A program made the position numbers and the translations under genes. Positions 1 through 9,268 of a stretch of 64,000 nt of DNA are shown piece by piece. The notes under the pieces were generated by a model, which saw only the letters and a list, made by a program, of their open reading frames with translations, made no database searches and was not told the DNA's origin. Numbering within the stretch: position 1 is the first letter of the stretch; each line of letters starts with the position of its first letter. Source of the stretch: Flavobacteriaceae bacterium (GTDB taxonomy: Bacteria > Bacteroidota > Bacteroidia > Flavobacteriales > Flavobacteriaceae); the NCBI GenBank assembly GCA_029248405.1, contig JAQWJJ010000011.1, positions 124,001 to 188,000 on the forward strand, written 5' to 3'.

Positions 1-655
1 CTCGGGGCCAGATATGCAGGGCATCTGGATCTAAGAGGTAGTCGCCTTTTGGTCCTGCTGGAATTTCTAATTCTTTGTATCCATGTGACAGCCATTCTTG
101 AGCAAAGCTAAAACGCATGGTAGGGGTGGCAAACATACTTTGACGTACTTTTGATCCAGCGCCGTCGGCACCGATCAAAATATCTCCAGACAATTGGACT
201 TGCTCTTGGCCATGATGGTCGTAGAATACTGCAGTTCCATCATTCAGGGCTACGGATTGGCAGGACAAATTGAATTGCACAGTGATGTTGGCCATTTTGT
301 CAATTTCGTCTAAAAGCAACGCATTGAGACCAGGTCTTGAGATGGAATTGATGGCGGTATCGGGTCGCCCACTGTAAGGGCTAAAAAAAGATTTTGAATG
401 CTGCTGGTGGATCATTCTCCCACGCATGGGAATGCACAAGGCCTGGACCTTTTTCCCAAGCCCCGCAAGACTTAAGGCTTTTAATCCACGGGCGCTGAGC
501 GCCAAATTGATAGAGCGGCCCGCATCGAGTGGTTGCAGTCTGAGATCAGGTCGTTTCTCTGCTAAAGTCACCTTATGGCCCAGCTGCCCTAGACGTAATG
601 CCAGAAGACTGCCGCAAAGGCCTGCGCCTACAATTAAAATATGGTCTTTGGTCAT
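1..655 (-). CDS. kmo: Kynurenine 3-monooxygenase, N-terminal part (cut by window edge)
   Basis: FAD- and NADPH-dependent hydroxylase that converts kynurenine to 3-hydroxykynurenine. The visible 218 residues start with a Rossmann dinucleotide motif (GAGLCG, about residues 10-15) and contain the group A monooxygenase GADGAxSxVR motif near residue 160. The C-terminal half lies beyond position 1. The ATG at 653-655 overlaps the kynU stop in an ATGA arrangement, so the two genes are translationally coupled, with kynU first. The kynU neighbour is what favours KMO over other aromatic-ring hydroxylases. Not recognised by whole-ORF searches because it has no stop inside the window. Confidence 0.88.
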   Translation of the reverse strand, partial: MTKDHILIVGAGLCGSLLALRLGQLGHKVTLAEKRPDLRLQPLDAGRSINLALSARGLKALSLAGLGKKVQALCIPMRGRMIHQQHSKSFFSPYSGRPDTAINSISRPGLNALLLDEIDKMANITVQFNLSCQSVALNDGTAVFYDHHGQEQVQLSGDILIGADGAGSKVRQSMFATPTMRFSFAQEWLSHGYKELEIPAGPKGDYLLDPDALHIWPR

Positions 656-1920
656 GCAACAACTTCTTTTAAATGTTCGACAAATTGAAATACATCCTCA
701 AAGCTATTATACATCGGAGTGGGCGCTACTCTTATCACATCAGGCTCTCGCCAATCGCAGACCACACCACGCTCTGTAAGGGCATCATGCAGAAGCTTAT
801 TGCTGTCTTTGATTTGAAGAGATAATTGGCAGCCCCGTTCAAGAGGATTTCTGGGTGTGATCACCCGGATCTTGTCTGATGACAAGTCATCGATCAAATA
901 TTCTAGGTAACCTGTTAGTTTTATTGATTTCGCCCTCAAGCGGGTCATTGATGCCTGATGGAACAAATCTAAAGAAGCCCTAATTGCTGCCATGGATAGG
1001 ATTGGCGGATTGCTCAACTGCCACCCTTCGGCACCTGGAATCGGGTCGAAGTCATGTCGCATATTGAATCGGGTTGTCTTGTTATGTCCCCACCATCCCG
1101 TGAATCTTGGCAGTGTTTTGTCTTGCGCATGGCGTTCGTGCACGAAGACCCCTCCTAAACTTCCTGGGCCACTATTGAGGTATTTGTAGGTGCACCAAAC
1201 TGCAAAATCAGGTCCGTTTTTGTGCAGTTCTGGCATGATATTGCCCACACCGTGTGCCAAATCAAACCCGACTAAGGCACCATGTTGATGGCCTAAATTT
1301 GTGATGCGGTCAATGGGGTAGGCCTGACCGGTATAATAGTTTGTGTTGCCGAGCAAAACTAACGCGACTTGGTGCCCCTGCGCTGTCATCAAATCCTCGA
1401 GGTCCGCAAAGTTGCACAGTTCTTCTCCATTGGGAGGCGCCCATTGGATCAACGCCTCTTTAGGGTCATATCCATGAAAGCGCAATTGACTTTCTACCGC
1501 ATAGCGATCACTAGGAAAGGCATCTTTTTCTATCACGACTTTGAAACGCTTGTCTGTGGGTCTATAAAACGATACCATCATCAGATGTAAGTTTGCGGTC
1601 AATCCGTTCATCACAACCACCTCGTGGTCTTTGGCTCCAACAATTTCTGCCATTTGTTGGGTCAAAAATTCGTGATAGGGGAGCCAAGGATGTGTTCCTT
1701 CAGTATGTCCGTCTACCCCTAAAGCGCGCCATGAGTCTAGTTCTTCTTTAAGGAACTGTTCGGTTTGCTTGGGTTGGAGTCCTAATGAATTGCCACACAA
1801 ATATACTGTGGGGCCTCCGTTTGGCGTTTGGGGCAAGTAAAAGGCATCACGAAAGGAGCGTAAAGGGTCTTTAAGGTCAGCGGCTTGAGCGAATTCTAAG
1901 GTGTTTTGATACAATGTCAT
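652..1920 (-). CDS. kynU: Kynureninase
   Basis: PLP enzyme that cleaves 3-hydroxykynurenine (or kynurenine) to 3-hydroxyanthranilate (or anthranilate) and alanine. At 422 residues it has the family's usual length. The PLP lysine sits in the typical kynureninase context TYKYLNSGPG, and the N-terminal YLCGNSLGLQP and HGVGN segments are also family hallmarks. It is the first gene of a two-gene unit with kmo, whose ATG overlaps this stop codon. With KMO it suggests aerobic tryptophan breakdown, or de novo NAD synthesis through 3-hydroxyanthranilate if the later enzymes are encoded elsewhere. Confidence 0.95.
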   Translation of the reverse strand: MTLYQNTLEFAQAADLKDPLRSFRDAFYLPQTPNGGPTVYLCGNSLGLQPKQTEQFLKEELDSWRALGVDGHTEGTHPWLPYHEFLTQQMAEIVGAKDHEVVVMNGLTANLHLMMVSFYRPTDKRFKVVIEKDAFPSDRYAVESQLRFHGYDPKEALIQWAPPNGEELCNFADLEDLMTAQGHQVALVLLGNTNYYTGQAYPIDRITNLGHQHGALVGFDLAHGVGNIMPELHKNGPDFAVWCTYKYLNSGPGSLGGVFVHERHAQDKTLPRFTGWWGHNKTTRFNMRHDFDPIPGAEGWQLSNPPILSMAAIRASLDLFHQASMTRLRAKSIKLTGYLEYLIDDLSSDKIRVITPRNPLERGCQLSLQIKDSNKLLHDALTERGVVCDWREPDVIRVAPTPMYNSFEDVFQFVEHLKEVVA

Positions 1921-2053
1921 GGTTTGCCCTGAAGGTTCATTTTGGTCGGTTCGGGTGCACGGTCTTCAGTAAAAGTAAACAATCTTCAAATGCTCTCATA
2001 ATTTTACTATTTTTAATCTCTCATCGATACGATGTCGATCTAAATCTATTGCT

Positions 2054-2233
2054 ATGGAAAATCAATCAAGTACTCAAGTCAATTTAATTGAAAATGGACC
2101 CGTTATCGTCCTTGGAACAGTAGAAGTGCACCATCCTGATGGTACTGTCGAGGTAAGGGAGCGCAGAAGTTCCTTTTGCCGTTGTGGTAAAACGGGAAAT
2201 GGTGCTTTTTGTGACGGGAGTCACAAAGCATAA
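2054..2233 (+). CDS. CDGSH-type iron-sulfur protein, 59 aa
   Basis: Small protein with a single CDGSH domain at its C-terminus: the segment FCRCGKTGNGAFCDGSHKA supplies the three cysteines and one histidine that bind a redox-active 2Fe-2S cluster in mitoNEET-like proteins. The N-terminal 30 residues are short strand-forming sequence with no signal peptide, so it should be cytoplasmic. The start is the ATG at 2054; there is no longer in-frame alternative that preserves homology. It converges with msrA, with 5 bases between the stop codons. The role is probably redox or Fe-S related; the exact partner is unknown. Confidence 0.85.
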   Translation: MENQSSTQVNLIENGPVIVLGTVEVHHPDGTVEVRERRSSFCRCGKTGNGAFCDGSHKA

Positions 2234-2238
2234 TGAAT

Positions 2239-2898
2239 TTAGTGTTGCTTAAAAAGTTCTGGTAATTTGGCCTTTACACGCTGTAAGCGCGGTACGGAGA
2301 TGTTTTGGATATAAGGGTGATTGGGATGTTTTTGCTCATAATCTTGATGGTAATCCTCACCAATCCAAAACTTGTCAAATTTAAGCACTTGCGCCGCAAC
2401 TCGGCCTTGACCTAGCTCGGCTTCTAGGGCTTTTATTTTTTGATCAATGAGTTGTTTTTGGTCTGCTGTCTTATAGAATAAGATGCTGCGGTATTGTGAT
2501 CCATTGTCTGGTCCTTGGCCATTGAACTGACTGATGTTTTGACTCGAAAAATAAACTTCCAGCAAGGTTGAAAAGCTGACCACACTGGCGTCATAAAAGA
2601 CCATTACTGCCTCTGCGTGTCCTGTTAGTCCTGTATTGCTCGCTTCATATGTGGGGTATTGCGTATGGCCACCACTATATCCAGAGACCACTTCTTCGAC
2701 GCCCTTAAGTCTTTCGTATATGGCTTCAACACACCAAAAGCAACCACTGGCAAAGTAGGCGACATCGAAGTTGTTTTGCATGTCGGTGATGCGTTCCATT
2801 TGTTCTTCGCGCTCTGCTTCAGATTTGCCGTTGGATTGGCAACTTGCGCTGAATTGGCAAAACAAGACTAAACTAAAAAAATAAATGAGGTATTTCAT
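2239..2898 (-). CDS. msrA: Peptide-methionine (S)-S-oxide reductase, lipoprotein
   Basis: Repairs oxidised methionine by reducing the S-epimer of methionine sulfoxide. The catalytic motif GCFWC lies at residues 52-56 with the nucleophile Cys53, followed by the GYSGG segment typical of MsrA. The protein starts with a hydrophobic signal and a lipobox-like stretch ending at Cys20 (QFSASC), so it is probably a membrane-anchored, periplasm-facing form rather than a cytoplasmic one. No MsrB domain is fused. Upstream lies the terminator of the preceding gene, so msrA is probably transcribed on its own. Confidence 0.94.
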   Translation of the reverse strand: MKYLIYFFSLVLFCQFSASCQSNGKSEAEREEQMERITDMQNNFDVAYFASGCFWCVEAIYERLKGVEEVVSGYSGGHTQYPTYEASNTGLTGHAEAVMVFYDASVVSFSTLLEVYFSSQNISQFNGQGPDNGSQYRSILFYKTADQKQLIDQKIKALEAELGQGRVAAQVLKFDKFWIGEDYHQDYEQKHPNHPYIQNISVPRLQRVKAKLPELFKQH

Positions 2899-2924
2899 GC
2901 GGTATGTCTTTTGGAATGACCAGG

Positions 2925-2956
2925 TAAAAAAAAGCCTTCATCATGTGAAGGCTTTA
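2925..2956 (-). terminator. Intrinsic terminator after the coiled-coil/zinc-ribbon gene
   Basis: Perfect 10-bp stem (2931-2940 with 2946-2955) and a five-base loop. On the minus strand it is followed by a run of T (the A tract at 2925-2933 on the plus strand). Confidence 0.8.
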
Positions 2957-2961
2957 GCGGC

Positions 2962-3744
2962 TTATTTTAATTTTGAAAACAGCTGAGCCATTTTGACCTT
3001 CTCTTCGTCTGCCAAGGCAGGATCTACAAGAATGCGTCCACTGTGTTCGTCTGTGATGATCTTCTTACGCCCTGCAATTTCCATTTGAACCTGCGGTGGA
3101 ATCGTGAAAAATGATCCACCTGACGCACCACGCTCTACGGGGACTACAGCGAGTCCGTTTTTGACATTGCTTCGTATTCTTTTGTAGGCATTAAATAGGC
3201 GTTCTTCTATATTTTTGGCAAATTTTTCAGACTGCTTCATCAGCGCATCTTCTTCCTTTTGAGTTTCGGCAAGAATTTCGTCAAGCTCGCTTTGTTTGTG
3301 CTTGAGGTGTTCTTCCCGCTTTGCCAAGCGCTCTTTGGTATCTTCTATGACCTCGGTCTTTTGCTCCATTTGTGCTTGGTGCTCGCGGATTTGCTTTTCA
3401 GCCAATTGTATCTCTAGTTCTTGAAATTCAATTTCTTTACTCAGACTATTGTACTCTCTGTTGTTGCGTACCTTGTCTTGTTGTGTGGTATATTTCTTGA
3501 TCAAGGCTTTTGCCTCTTCAATGAGGTTTTTTTTGTCCTTGATGCCTTCCTCAATAAGTGACAGGTCGGCATTAAGCTTATCCATTCGGGTATTCATGCC
3601 CGCAACTTCATCTGCTAAGTCTTCAACCTCCAAAGGAAGTTCTCCCCTTACATTACGGATTTCATCAACACGTGAGTCAATTAATTGCAAGTCGAATAAT
3701 GCTCTTAATTTTTCTTCTACAGTGGTTTCGGTTTTCTTTGCCAT
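2962..3744 (-). CDS. Coiled-coil protein of the C4 zinc-ribbon family, without zinc ligands
   Basis: Protein of the zf-RING_7 type (C4 zinc ribbon) family: a long antiparallel coiled coil (about residues 20-190) followed by a small C-terminal domain. In most family members that domain holds two CxxC-type pairs. Here the corresponding sites read GASGGS and TDEHSG, so all four cysteines are gone while the surrounding IPPQ and GRILVDP motifs remain. The start is placed at the ATG at 3744 (MAKKTE), because an upstream in-frame ATG at 3801 would run deep into the preceding nif3 gene. It lies 2 bases after nif3, a co-transcribed pair common in Bacteroidota. Function unknown, possibly nucleic-acid binding. 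Confidence 0.85.
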   Translation of the reverse strand: MAKKTETTVEEKLRALFDLQLIDSRVDEIRNVRGELPLEVEDLADEVAGMNTRMDKLNADLSLIEEGIKDKKNLIEEAKALIKKYTTQQDKVRNNREYNSLSKEIEFQELEIQLAEKQIREHQAQMEQKTEVIEDTKERLAKREEHLKHKQSELDEILAETQKEEDALMKQSEKFAKNIEERLFNAYKRIRSNVKNGLAVVPVERGASGGSFFTIPPQVQMEIAGRKKIITDEHSGRILVDPALADEEKVKMAQLFSKLK

Positions 3745-3746
3745 AT

Positions 3747-4865
3747 TTATGAATAATAGCTTATTGGATTGGTATTCACTTTTGATAAAATAACCTTGCA
3801 TGGTGGCAAGGAGGGTGCAAAATTAGTAATTTTTTTGCTAAGGTAGTTAACAATTAGTGCTTTTGTGTGTTGCTCGCTCTCATAGTGGCCAATATCGGCC
3901 AAAAGAAAGTCCTTTTCCCCCTTAAAAAAGTCGTGGTATTTGAGATCTGCCGTGAGGTAACAATCTGCTTTGCTGGCTTTTGCACGGTCTATGGCGAAAC
4001 TTCCGCTGCCCCCTAAAACAGCCACGCGCTGTATCTGGTTTTGATACTCTTTGGAGTATTTGATGACGCCGCAATTGAAGGCATTTTTGACCAAATCCAT
4101 AAAGGCATTTGGCGTCATGGGTTGGGCCAAATCACCCACCATGCCCATGCCTATCTCGGAGCAAGTTTGCGGCAGATTGGTCAGGTCGTACGCCACTTCT
4201 TCGTAGGGGTGGGCGAGCTTTAGGGCGTCCATGACCGGTGTCTTTAAATGGGCCATAAAGGTGATGCTCATTTGTACCTCAGGACCACTGTGGTTTTGGC
4301 CAATATGCCCAATGGCCGGCTTTGCTTGGTCCGTGGGACGGAATCTACCTGTGCCCAATACTTCAAAATTACAATGGTCATAGTGGCCAATAGCGCCACC
4401 TCCAGCAGCAAATAACGCGTCACGGACTTCTGCGACACTGTCTTGTGGGATGTAGGTGACCAGTTTGGTCAAAACATTTTCTTTGGGCATCAGTATTCTG
4501 CTGTTCCTCAAACCAAGTGCTTGGGCCATTGTAGCACTAACACCAAATATGGCGTTGTCCAATGCCGTATGTATGGCAAAAATGGCGATATCGTTTTTTA
4601 TGGCTTTGCGGACACTTCGTGTGGTATAGTCCTGAGGAGTTATTTTTTTTAGACCACTAAAAATAATAGGGTGAAAACTCACGATCAAATTGCACTTTTG
4701 AGCAATGGCTTCATCTACAACCTCCTCCAGGGTATCTAAAGTCACGATAATGCCACGGACTTCTGCAGACGCATCCCCTACAAGTAACCCTGTATTGTCA
4801 AAATCTTCACTGTATGCCAAAGGGGCCCACTGGTCTAGTATGGCCATTACATCAGAAACACGCAT
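3747..4865 (-). CDS. Nif3-like dinuclear metal-centre protein (DUF34)
   Basis: NIF3/YbgI family protein, often labelled GTP cyclohydrolase I type 2-like. The long 372-residue form has an insertion domain between the two NIF3 halves. Metal ligands are visible in the pattern SFHPIIFSG and HTALDN in the N-terminal half and GHYESEQ near the C-terminus. The C-terminal SKVNTNPISYY matches the usual end in Bacteroidota, supporting the full reading frame. Upstream of the coiled-coil/zinc-ribbon gene with a 2-base gap. The true function of the family is unsettled; the metal-binding fold is secure. Confidence 0.9.
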   Translation of the reverse strand: MRVSDVMAILDQWAPLAYSEDFDNTGLLVGDASAEVRGIIVTLDTLEEVVDEAIAQKCNLIVSFHPIIFSGLKKITPQDYTTRSVRKAIKNDIAIFAIHTALDNAIFGVSATMAQALGLRNSRILMPKENVLTKLVTYIPQDSVAEVRDALFAAGGGAIGHYDHCNFEVLGTGRFRPTDQAKPAIGHIGQNHSGPEVQMSITFMAHLKTPVMDALKLAHPYEEVAYDLTNLPQTCSEIGMGMVGDLAQPMTPNAFMDLVKNAFNCGVIKYSKEYQNQIQRVAVLGGSGSFAIDRAKASKADCYLTADLKYHDFFKGEKDFLLADIGHYESEQHTKALIVNYLSKKITNFAPSLPPCKVILSKVNTNPISYYS

Positions 4866-4982
4866 CTTGTATATTTTAAGGTAAAGATAAAAAAGTATAC
4901 TTTCGTTATGGGTATCGGTGTGATTTAATCTCTTTAGAGGACCATCACTTCTGAGTCAACCAAGCCCATTAGACACAGGGTC

Positions 4983-5993
4983 ATGAATATAAAAATGCTT
5001 TTACTGCCTTTTTCACTGGCTTATCACGGTGTTACAGCACTGCGCAACTTGGCGTTTGACAGGGGTGTTTTGAAAAGCCATAAGTTCAAAACTCCTGTTA
5101 TTTCGGTGGGTAATTTGAGTGTTGGTGGCACGGGCAAAACCCCCATGATCGAATACTTGGTCCGGCTATTGCAAAAGGATTATCAGTTGACCATCATCAG
5201 TCGCGGATACGGACGAAAGACAAAAGGTTTTCTGGAAGTGACCCCCCAACATGGCGCTCATGAAGTGGGCGATGAGCCGTTACAATTTAAGAAAAAGTTC
5301 CCAAAGCTGCGCGTGGTTGTATGTGCCGATAGAGTCGAAGCCATCAATGCGGTGGAAGGGCGCTGCGATGTGATTTTGCTGGACGATGCCTTTCAACATC
5401 GCTACGTGAGGCCAACAATCAATATACTGCTCACGACTCAAGAAAATCCATACCATAATGACATGATCCTCCCTGTAGGTTGGCTTAGAGAGTCTGCATC
5501 AGGGGCAAAACGAGCAGATTTAGTAGTGGTGTCCAAATGCGCAAAAGGCACATCTTATGCGGCACTCCAACAATTGCAGCTCGATCTCAAATTGACACAA
5601 GACCAAAGCATTTATTTCTCCGATATCAACTATGGAGCCGTGCTGATCGGCCGGAATGAACAAATGGCTTTAGAGGCGCTCATCGGCGCCAAATTTACTT
5701 TGGTCACCGGGATTGCAAATCCAGAGCCTTTGGCCGCATTTCTTGAGGCCCTTGGTTGCTCTTTTGATCATTTGAAATATCCTGACCATCATGACTTTAC
5801 GCCAACGCAGTGCCAAGAAATTAATGCGCGAGATCTGGTCATCACCACAGAAAAAGATTTTCAACGATTGACCAACCGAATCGATAAAAGTGCCCTGTAC
5901 TTTTTGCCCGTAGAGACGCAATTTTTGTTTGATCGCGCTGCTGCATTTGCTGAGGAAATCAATAATAGAATAACCTACCACCGAAAATTCTAG
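4983..5993 (+). CDS. lpxK: Tetraacyldisaccharide 4'-kinase
   Basis: Phosphorylates the 4' position of the lipid A disaccharide precursor at the inner membrane. The P-loop is the typical LpxK form SVGNLSVGGTGKTP (about residues 40-53), followed by SRGYGRK and the DDAFQHRYV segment with the catalytic Asp pair. Length 336 residues, normal. The N-terminus is hydrophobic and membrane-associated. It is transcribed divergently from nif3 and converges with the hybrid kinase: the stop codons of the two genes interlock in CTAG at 5990-5993. Confidence 0.95.
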   Translation: MNIKMLLLPFSLAYHGVTALRNLAFDRGVLKSHKFKTPVISVGNLSVGGTGKTPMIEYLVRLLQKDYQLTIISRGYGRKTKGFLEVTPQHGAHEVGDEPLQFKKKFPKLRVVVCADRVEAINAVEGRCDVILLDDAFQHRYVRPTINILLTTQENPYHNDMILPVGWLRESASGAKRADLVVVSKCAKGTSYAALQQLQLDLKLTQDQSIYFSDINYGAVLIGRNEQMALEALIGAKFTLVTGIANPEPLAAFLEALGCSFDHLKYPDHHDFTPTQCQEINARDLVITTEKDFQRLTNRIDKSALYFLPVETQFLFDRAAAFAEEINNRITYHRKF

Positions 5994-8239
5994 ACCTCTT
6001 TCGTGGCGCTGCTTTGTTCGAGTGTGCGGTGGATTTTTTCAAAAAATTCTTCTGTTTTGAAGGGCTTAGGGATGATCTCATTAAAGCCAACACGATAGAA
6101 TTCATCTAGGTTTTCGTCTATAGTGACCGCTGTTAAAGCAATGATGGGCAATTCTGGATTGAACTTTCGAATTTCTTGAGTGGCCTCTATACCGCTGATC
6201 CCAGGCATATGAATATCCATAAGGACCACGTCGAAGTTATTTTCTTGAATGAGCTTGATCGCATCCATACCATTATCGGCAACTTGACAAACAATTTTTC
6301 TTTTCTCTAATATTTTTCGTGTGATCATCTGGTTGATCTTATTGTCCTCCACCACTAAAATTTGTCGGTTACCCAAGCTATTGTATTCTTCCTCATTGAG
6401 CACGGTCTCTCCAGTGACCCCAGTAAGTTCATTCGTGGAGACCTCAAAGACGATATCGAACCAAAACTTTGACCCTTTACCTAATTGGCTCTCCAGCTGT
6501 ATGCGGCTGCCCATGAGTTCCAGTAGGTTTTTGACAATAGATAAACCAAGACCTGTACCGCCAAATTTTCTATTGATTTGAAGAGAAGCTTGAGAAAAGG
6601 ATTCGAAGATGCTTTTTTGTTTCTTTTTGGAAATACCCACGCCGTTGTCCTCAATTTCGAAGCGAAGGGTGACTTTTTTGTCTTGTTCTTTACTTTTTGA
6701 AACCCGAACCACTACGTCACCATTTTGGGTGAACTTGAGTGAATTACCGATCAGGTTAATGAAAATTTGAGACAACTTTACCGAATCCCCCTCGAGTTTA
6801 TCTGGAATCGATTCGTCGTATTCTAGTCTCAGTGTATTTTTGCGATCATCAGCTGATTTTTTTAGGGCGATGAGCACATCGTTGAGGCGTTTTTTGAGTT
6901 GAAATGTTGTTCGTTCGATCTCTACTTTGTTGGCTTCAAGCTTGTTGAGATCTAAAATATTATTGATCAGTGACAAGAGATAATCTCCAGAGAACTGAAG
7001 TGAGTTGAGGTGCTCTTTCTGCTCGGGCTTGGGATTTTCTTCTAATAGTAAATGCGTGAGGCCAGTCACGGCATAAAGAGGCGTACGGAGTTCGTGTGTG
7101 ATGGTCGACAAGAATTGTGCTTTGACCAACGAGGCTTTTTCGGCTTTTTCTTTGGCCAGTTGTAATTCATTGTTTTTGTCTTGCAACAGTTCATTGGCTT
7201 TGGCGCGAAGATTGTTGTTTTTGTACAGGGACAGAGTCAAGAGTGACAAAATAACAATCAGCGCGATACTCAGACCCGTCGTGATCTTGCTGAAACTGAT
7301 CGATTTTTGTTGTTTGTCCAGATCATCTTTTTGTTGATCAATTATTTCAGTAAGGTTCACCAGAGCTTGCTGGCTATTGTAGGTGCTGGCCAAAGTATTC
7401 AGAAAGGATTGATAAAGAGAATCACTTTTTTGTTCGTAGGTCATCAGGCTATTTTCTGCGACCACATACTGATTTTCTCTTAAGGCCATATAAGAATCAA
7501 GCCGATAAGCTTCGATGGTTATTTTCAGCAGCTCGTGTTCTGTAGCTAATGAACGGGCTTTAGTTAAGGCTATTTTGGCCTTGTTTAAAGAATTTTCAAG
7601 TGTTTGCGGGTTGATCTTGATATAGGCTTCGGCCTTATATAACTCGGATAAGGCCAGCAATTCTCTTTGATCATTGCGCTCAAATTCAGGTCCGGCTGCT
7701 TCAAGGTAATTGATGGCGCTTTGGTATTCTTTTCTTTTTACCGCCAAAAGGCCATAACCTAAAAGAACCTGAGCCCTAGACGTGTTGTCACCTTTATCAG
7801 AATAATATTGGTCGGCCATTCTCAAGAAAATCTCGGCTTCTTCCCATTTGCCGTTCTGGCTGTAAATATGGCCTAATAAGACATGCGCTTGAGTGACTTT
7901 ATCCTGGTCGTTATAAGGTTTCATGTCTTGGATGTAGGCATGAACTTCGAGTGCAGCGCGATCGTAGTTTTGGATGTCGTAATGCAGCTGAGCCAAGCTC
8001 AATTGGATATTGAGATGCGGCAATACATAAGATCCGCTGTTCGATAATTCGTAGGCCTGCAGCAGGAGTTTTAAAGATTCCTCAAAATTATAATCTTTTC
8101 TTTCTTGTTGCCCTTTTTGGTGCAACTCCTGGATGCGACTTAGGGTGTCGGTGGTGCTTTGAGCGTGGAGGGGCCCAATCAGTATCGTGAATAAAAAAAG
8201 GAAACACGATAAACGAACTAAAGACGATATGCCAGTCAC
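5990..8239 (-). CDS. Hybrid sensor histidine kinase with TPR sensor and receiver domain
   Basis: 749 residues: signal peptide (1-27), a periplasmic TPR array of about 270 residues, a transmembrane helix near 320-342, a coiled coil, HisKA with phospho-accepting His382 (THELRTP), HATPase with the N, G1 (DNGVGIS) and G2 (GGTGLGLS) boxes, and a C-terminal receiver with Asp675 (LMDIHMPG) and the conserved KPF lysine. No DNA-binding output domain is present, so it must pass phosphate to another protein or act through the receiver itself. The start is GTG at 8239, as no ATG precedes the signal peptide. It follows gap by 30 bases and may be co-transcribed. Signal unknown. Confidence 0.92.
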   Translation of the reverse strand: MTGISSLVRLSCFLFLFTILIGPLHAQSTTDTLSRIQELHQKGQQERKDYNFEESLKLLLQAYELSNSGSYVLPHLNIQLSLAQLHYDIQNYDRAALEVHAYIQDMKPYNDQDKVTQAHVLLGHIYSQNGKWEEAEIFLRMADQYYSDKGDNTSRAQVLLGYGLLAVKRKEYQSAINYLEAAGPEFERNDQRELLALSELYKAEAYIKINPQTLENSLNKAKIALTKARSLATEHELLKITIEAYRLDSYMALRENQYVVAENSLMTYEQKSDSLYQSFLNTLASTYNSQQALVNLTEIIDQQKDDLDKQQKSISFSKITTGLSIALIVILSLLTLSLYKNNNLRAKANELLQDKNNELQLAKEKAEKASLVKAQFLSTITHELRTPLYAVTGLTHLLLEENPKPEQKEHLNSLQFSGDYLLSLINNILDLNKLEANKVEIERTTFQLKKRLNDVLIALKKSADDRKNTLRLEYDESIPDKLEGDSVKLSQIFINLIGNSLKFTQNGDVVVRVSKSKEQDKKVTLRFEIEDNGVGISKKKQKSIFESFSQASLQINRKFGGTGLGLSIVKNLLELMGSRIQLESQLGKGSKFWFDIVFEVSTNELTGVTGETVLNEEEYNSLGNRQILVVEDNKINQMITRKILEKRKIVCQVADNGMDAIKLIQENNFDVVLMDIHMPGISGIEATQEIRKFNPELPIIALTAVTIDENLDEFYRVGFNEIIPKPFKTEEFFEKIHRTLEQSSATKEV

Positions 8240-8269
8240 CGAATAAGAGTACTTAAACGATAAATATAG

Positions 8270-9268
8270 TTATTTCCTCGATAAATGATCGATCAAATCA
8301 ATTATTCTCGATGAATACCCCGTCTCATTATCGTACCATCCTATAATTTTGACCATGTGCCCAATGACCGATGTCATTTCTGCGTCAAAAACACAAGAAT
8401 GGGTGTTGCCAATAATGTCGACCGAGACCAGTGGTTGCTCGCTATATTCTAAGATGCCTTTGAGCCCACCTTGAGCCGCAGTTTTGAATGCTAGATTAAG
8501 TTCCTCGCGGTTGACCTTTTTGGACACATTAAGGGTCATGTCGGTCAGTGAACCGTTGGCGATGGGCACACGAATGCCACAACCCCCAATGGCATCTGCA
8601 AGCTCAGGGAAAACTTTGGTCAAGGCTTTTGCAGCCCCAGTAGTGGTAGGAATGATGGATGCTGTTGCCGCTCTTGCACGCCTGAAGTCCAAGTGTGTTT
8701 GGTCATGCAGGTTTTGGTCTGTTGTAAAACTATGAACGGTCGAAATCGACGCCTGCGTCACCCCATAAAGTTCATGGACCACCTTGAGCATGGGCGCCGC
8801 GTTATTGGTCGTGCATGAAGCATTAGAAATAATGGTGTCGTCCTGGTGCACTAAGGATTGATTGACTCCCATGACAATTGTTTTGATGTCGTCGGTCAAT
8901 GGTGGTGCGGAAAGGATCACTTTTTTGGCGCCAGCGGCCAAATGGCATTGTAGATCTTGTTTTGATTTGTATCGTCCTGTGGCCTCAACAACAATGTCCA
9001 CACCATGCCAATCTAGGCGATCGAGCGCGGTATGATGGGTCAACCGTATGCGTTGACCTGCTGCATTAAGATGCCCTGCAGTGTGGGTGACCTGTTCTGA
9101 AAAACGGCCATGTATGCTGTCAAAAGTCAAGAGGTGGGCTAAAATGTCTCCAGGGGCTTGGTCATTGATGGCCACTACCTTAATTTTTGGATGACCGTGC
9201 AACAAACGGAACAGCGTTCTTCCGATACGGCCAAATCCGTTGATCCCAATACTGATACAATCAGACAT
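8270..9268 (-). CDS. gap: Glyceraldehyde-3-phosphate dehydrogenase, type I
   Basis: NAD(P)-dependent glycolytic or gluconeogenic enzyme. N-terminal INGFGRIGR Rossmann motif; the catalytic Cys152 sits in SNASCTTN; the C-terminal GWYDNETGYS segment is intact. 332 residues, normal length. The residues after the active site read NNAAPM rather than the usual NCLAPM, so this may be a second isoform. The residue after the second beta strand (AINDQ) resembles NAD-preferring forms. Its ATG directly abuts the lipA stop codon with no spacing, so the two are one transcription unit. Confidence 0.93.
   Translation of the reverse strand: MSDCISIGINGFGRIGRTLFRLLHGHPKIKVVAINDQAPGDILAHLLTFDSIHGRFSEQVTHTAGHLNAAGQRIRLTHHTALDRLDWHGVDIVVEATGRYKSKQDLQCHLAAGAKKVILSAPPLTDDIKTIVMGVNQSLVHQDDTIISNASCTTNNAAPMLKVVHELYGVTQASISTVHSFTTDQNLHDQTHLDFRRARAATASIIPTTTGAAKALTKVFPELADAIGGCGIRVPIANGSLTDMTLNVSKKVNREELNLAFKTAAQGGLKGILEYSEQPLVSVDIIGNTHSCVFDAEMTSVIGHMVKIIGWYDNETGYSSRIIDLIDHLSRK

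Noticed and set aside
426-779. 117-codon open frame opposite kmo and kynU
   Set aside because: Antisense to two recognised genes and crosses their junction.
4867-4905. Promoter for lpxK from TTG and TACTTTCG
   Set aside because: Spacer of 28 bases is too long and the -7 box has a mismatch.
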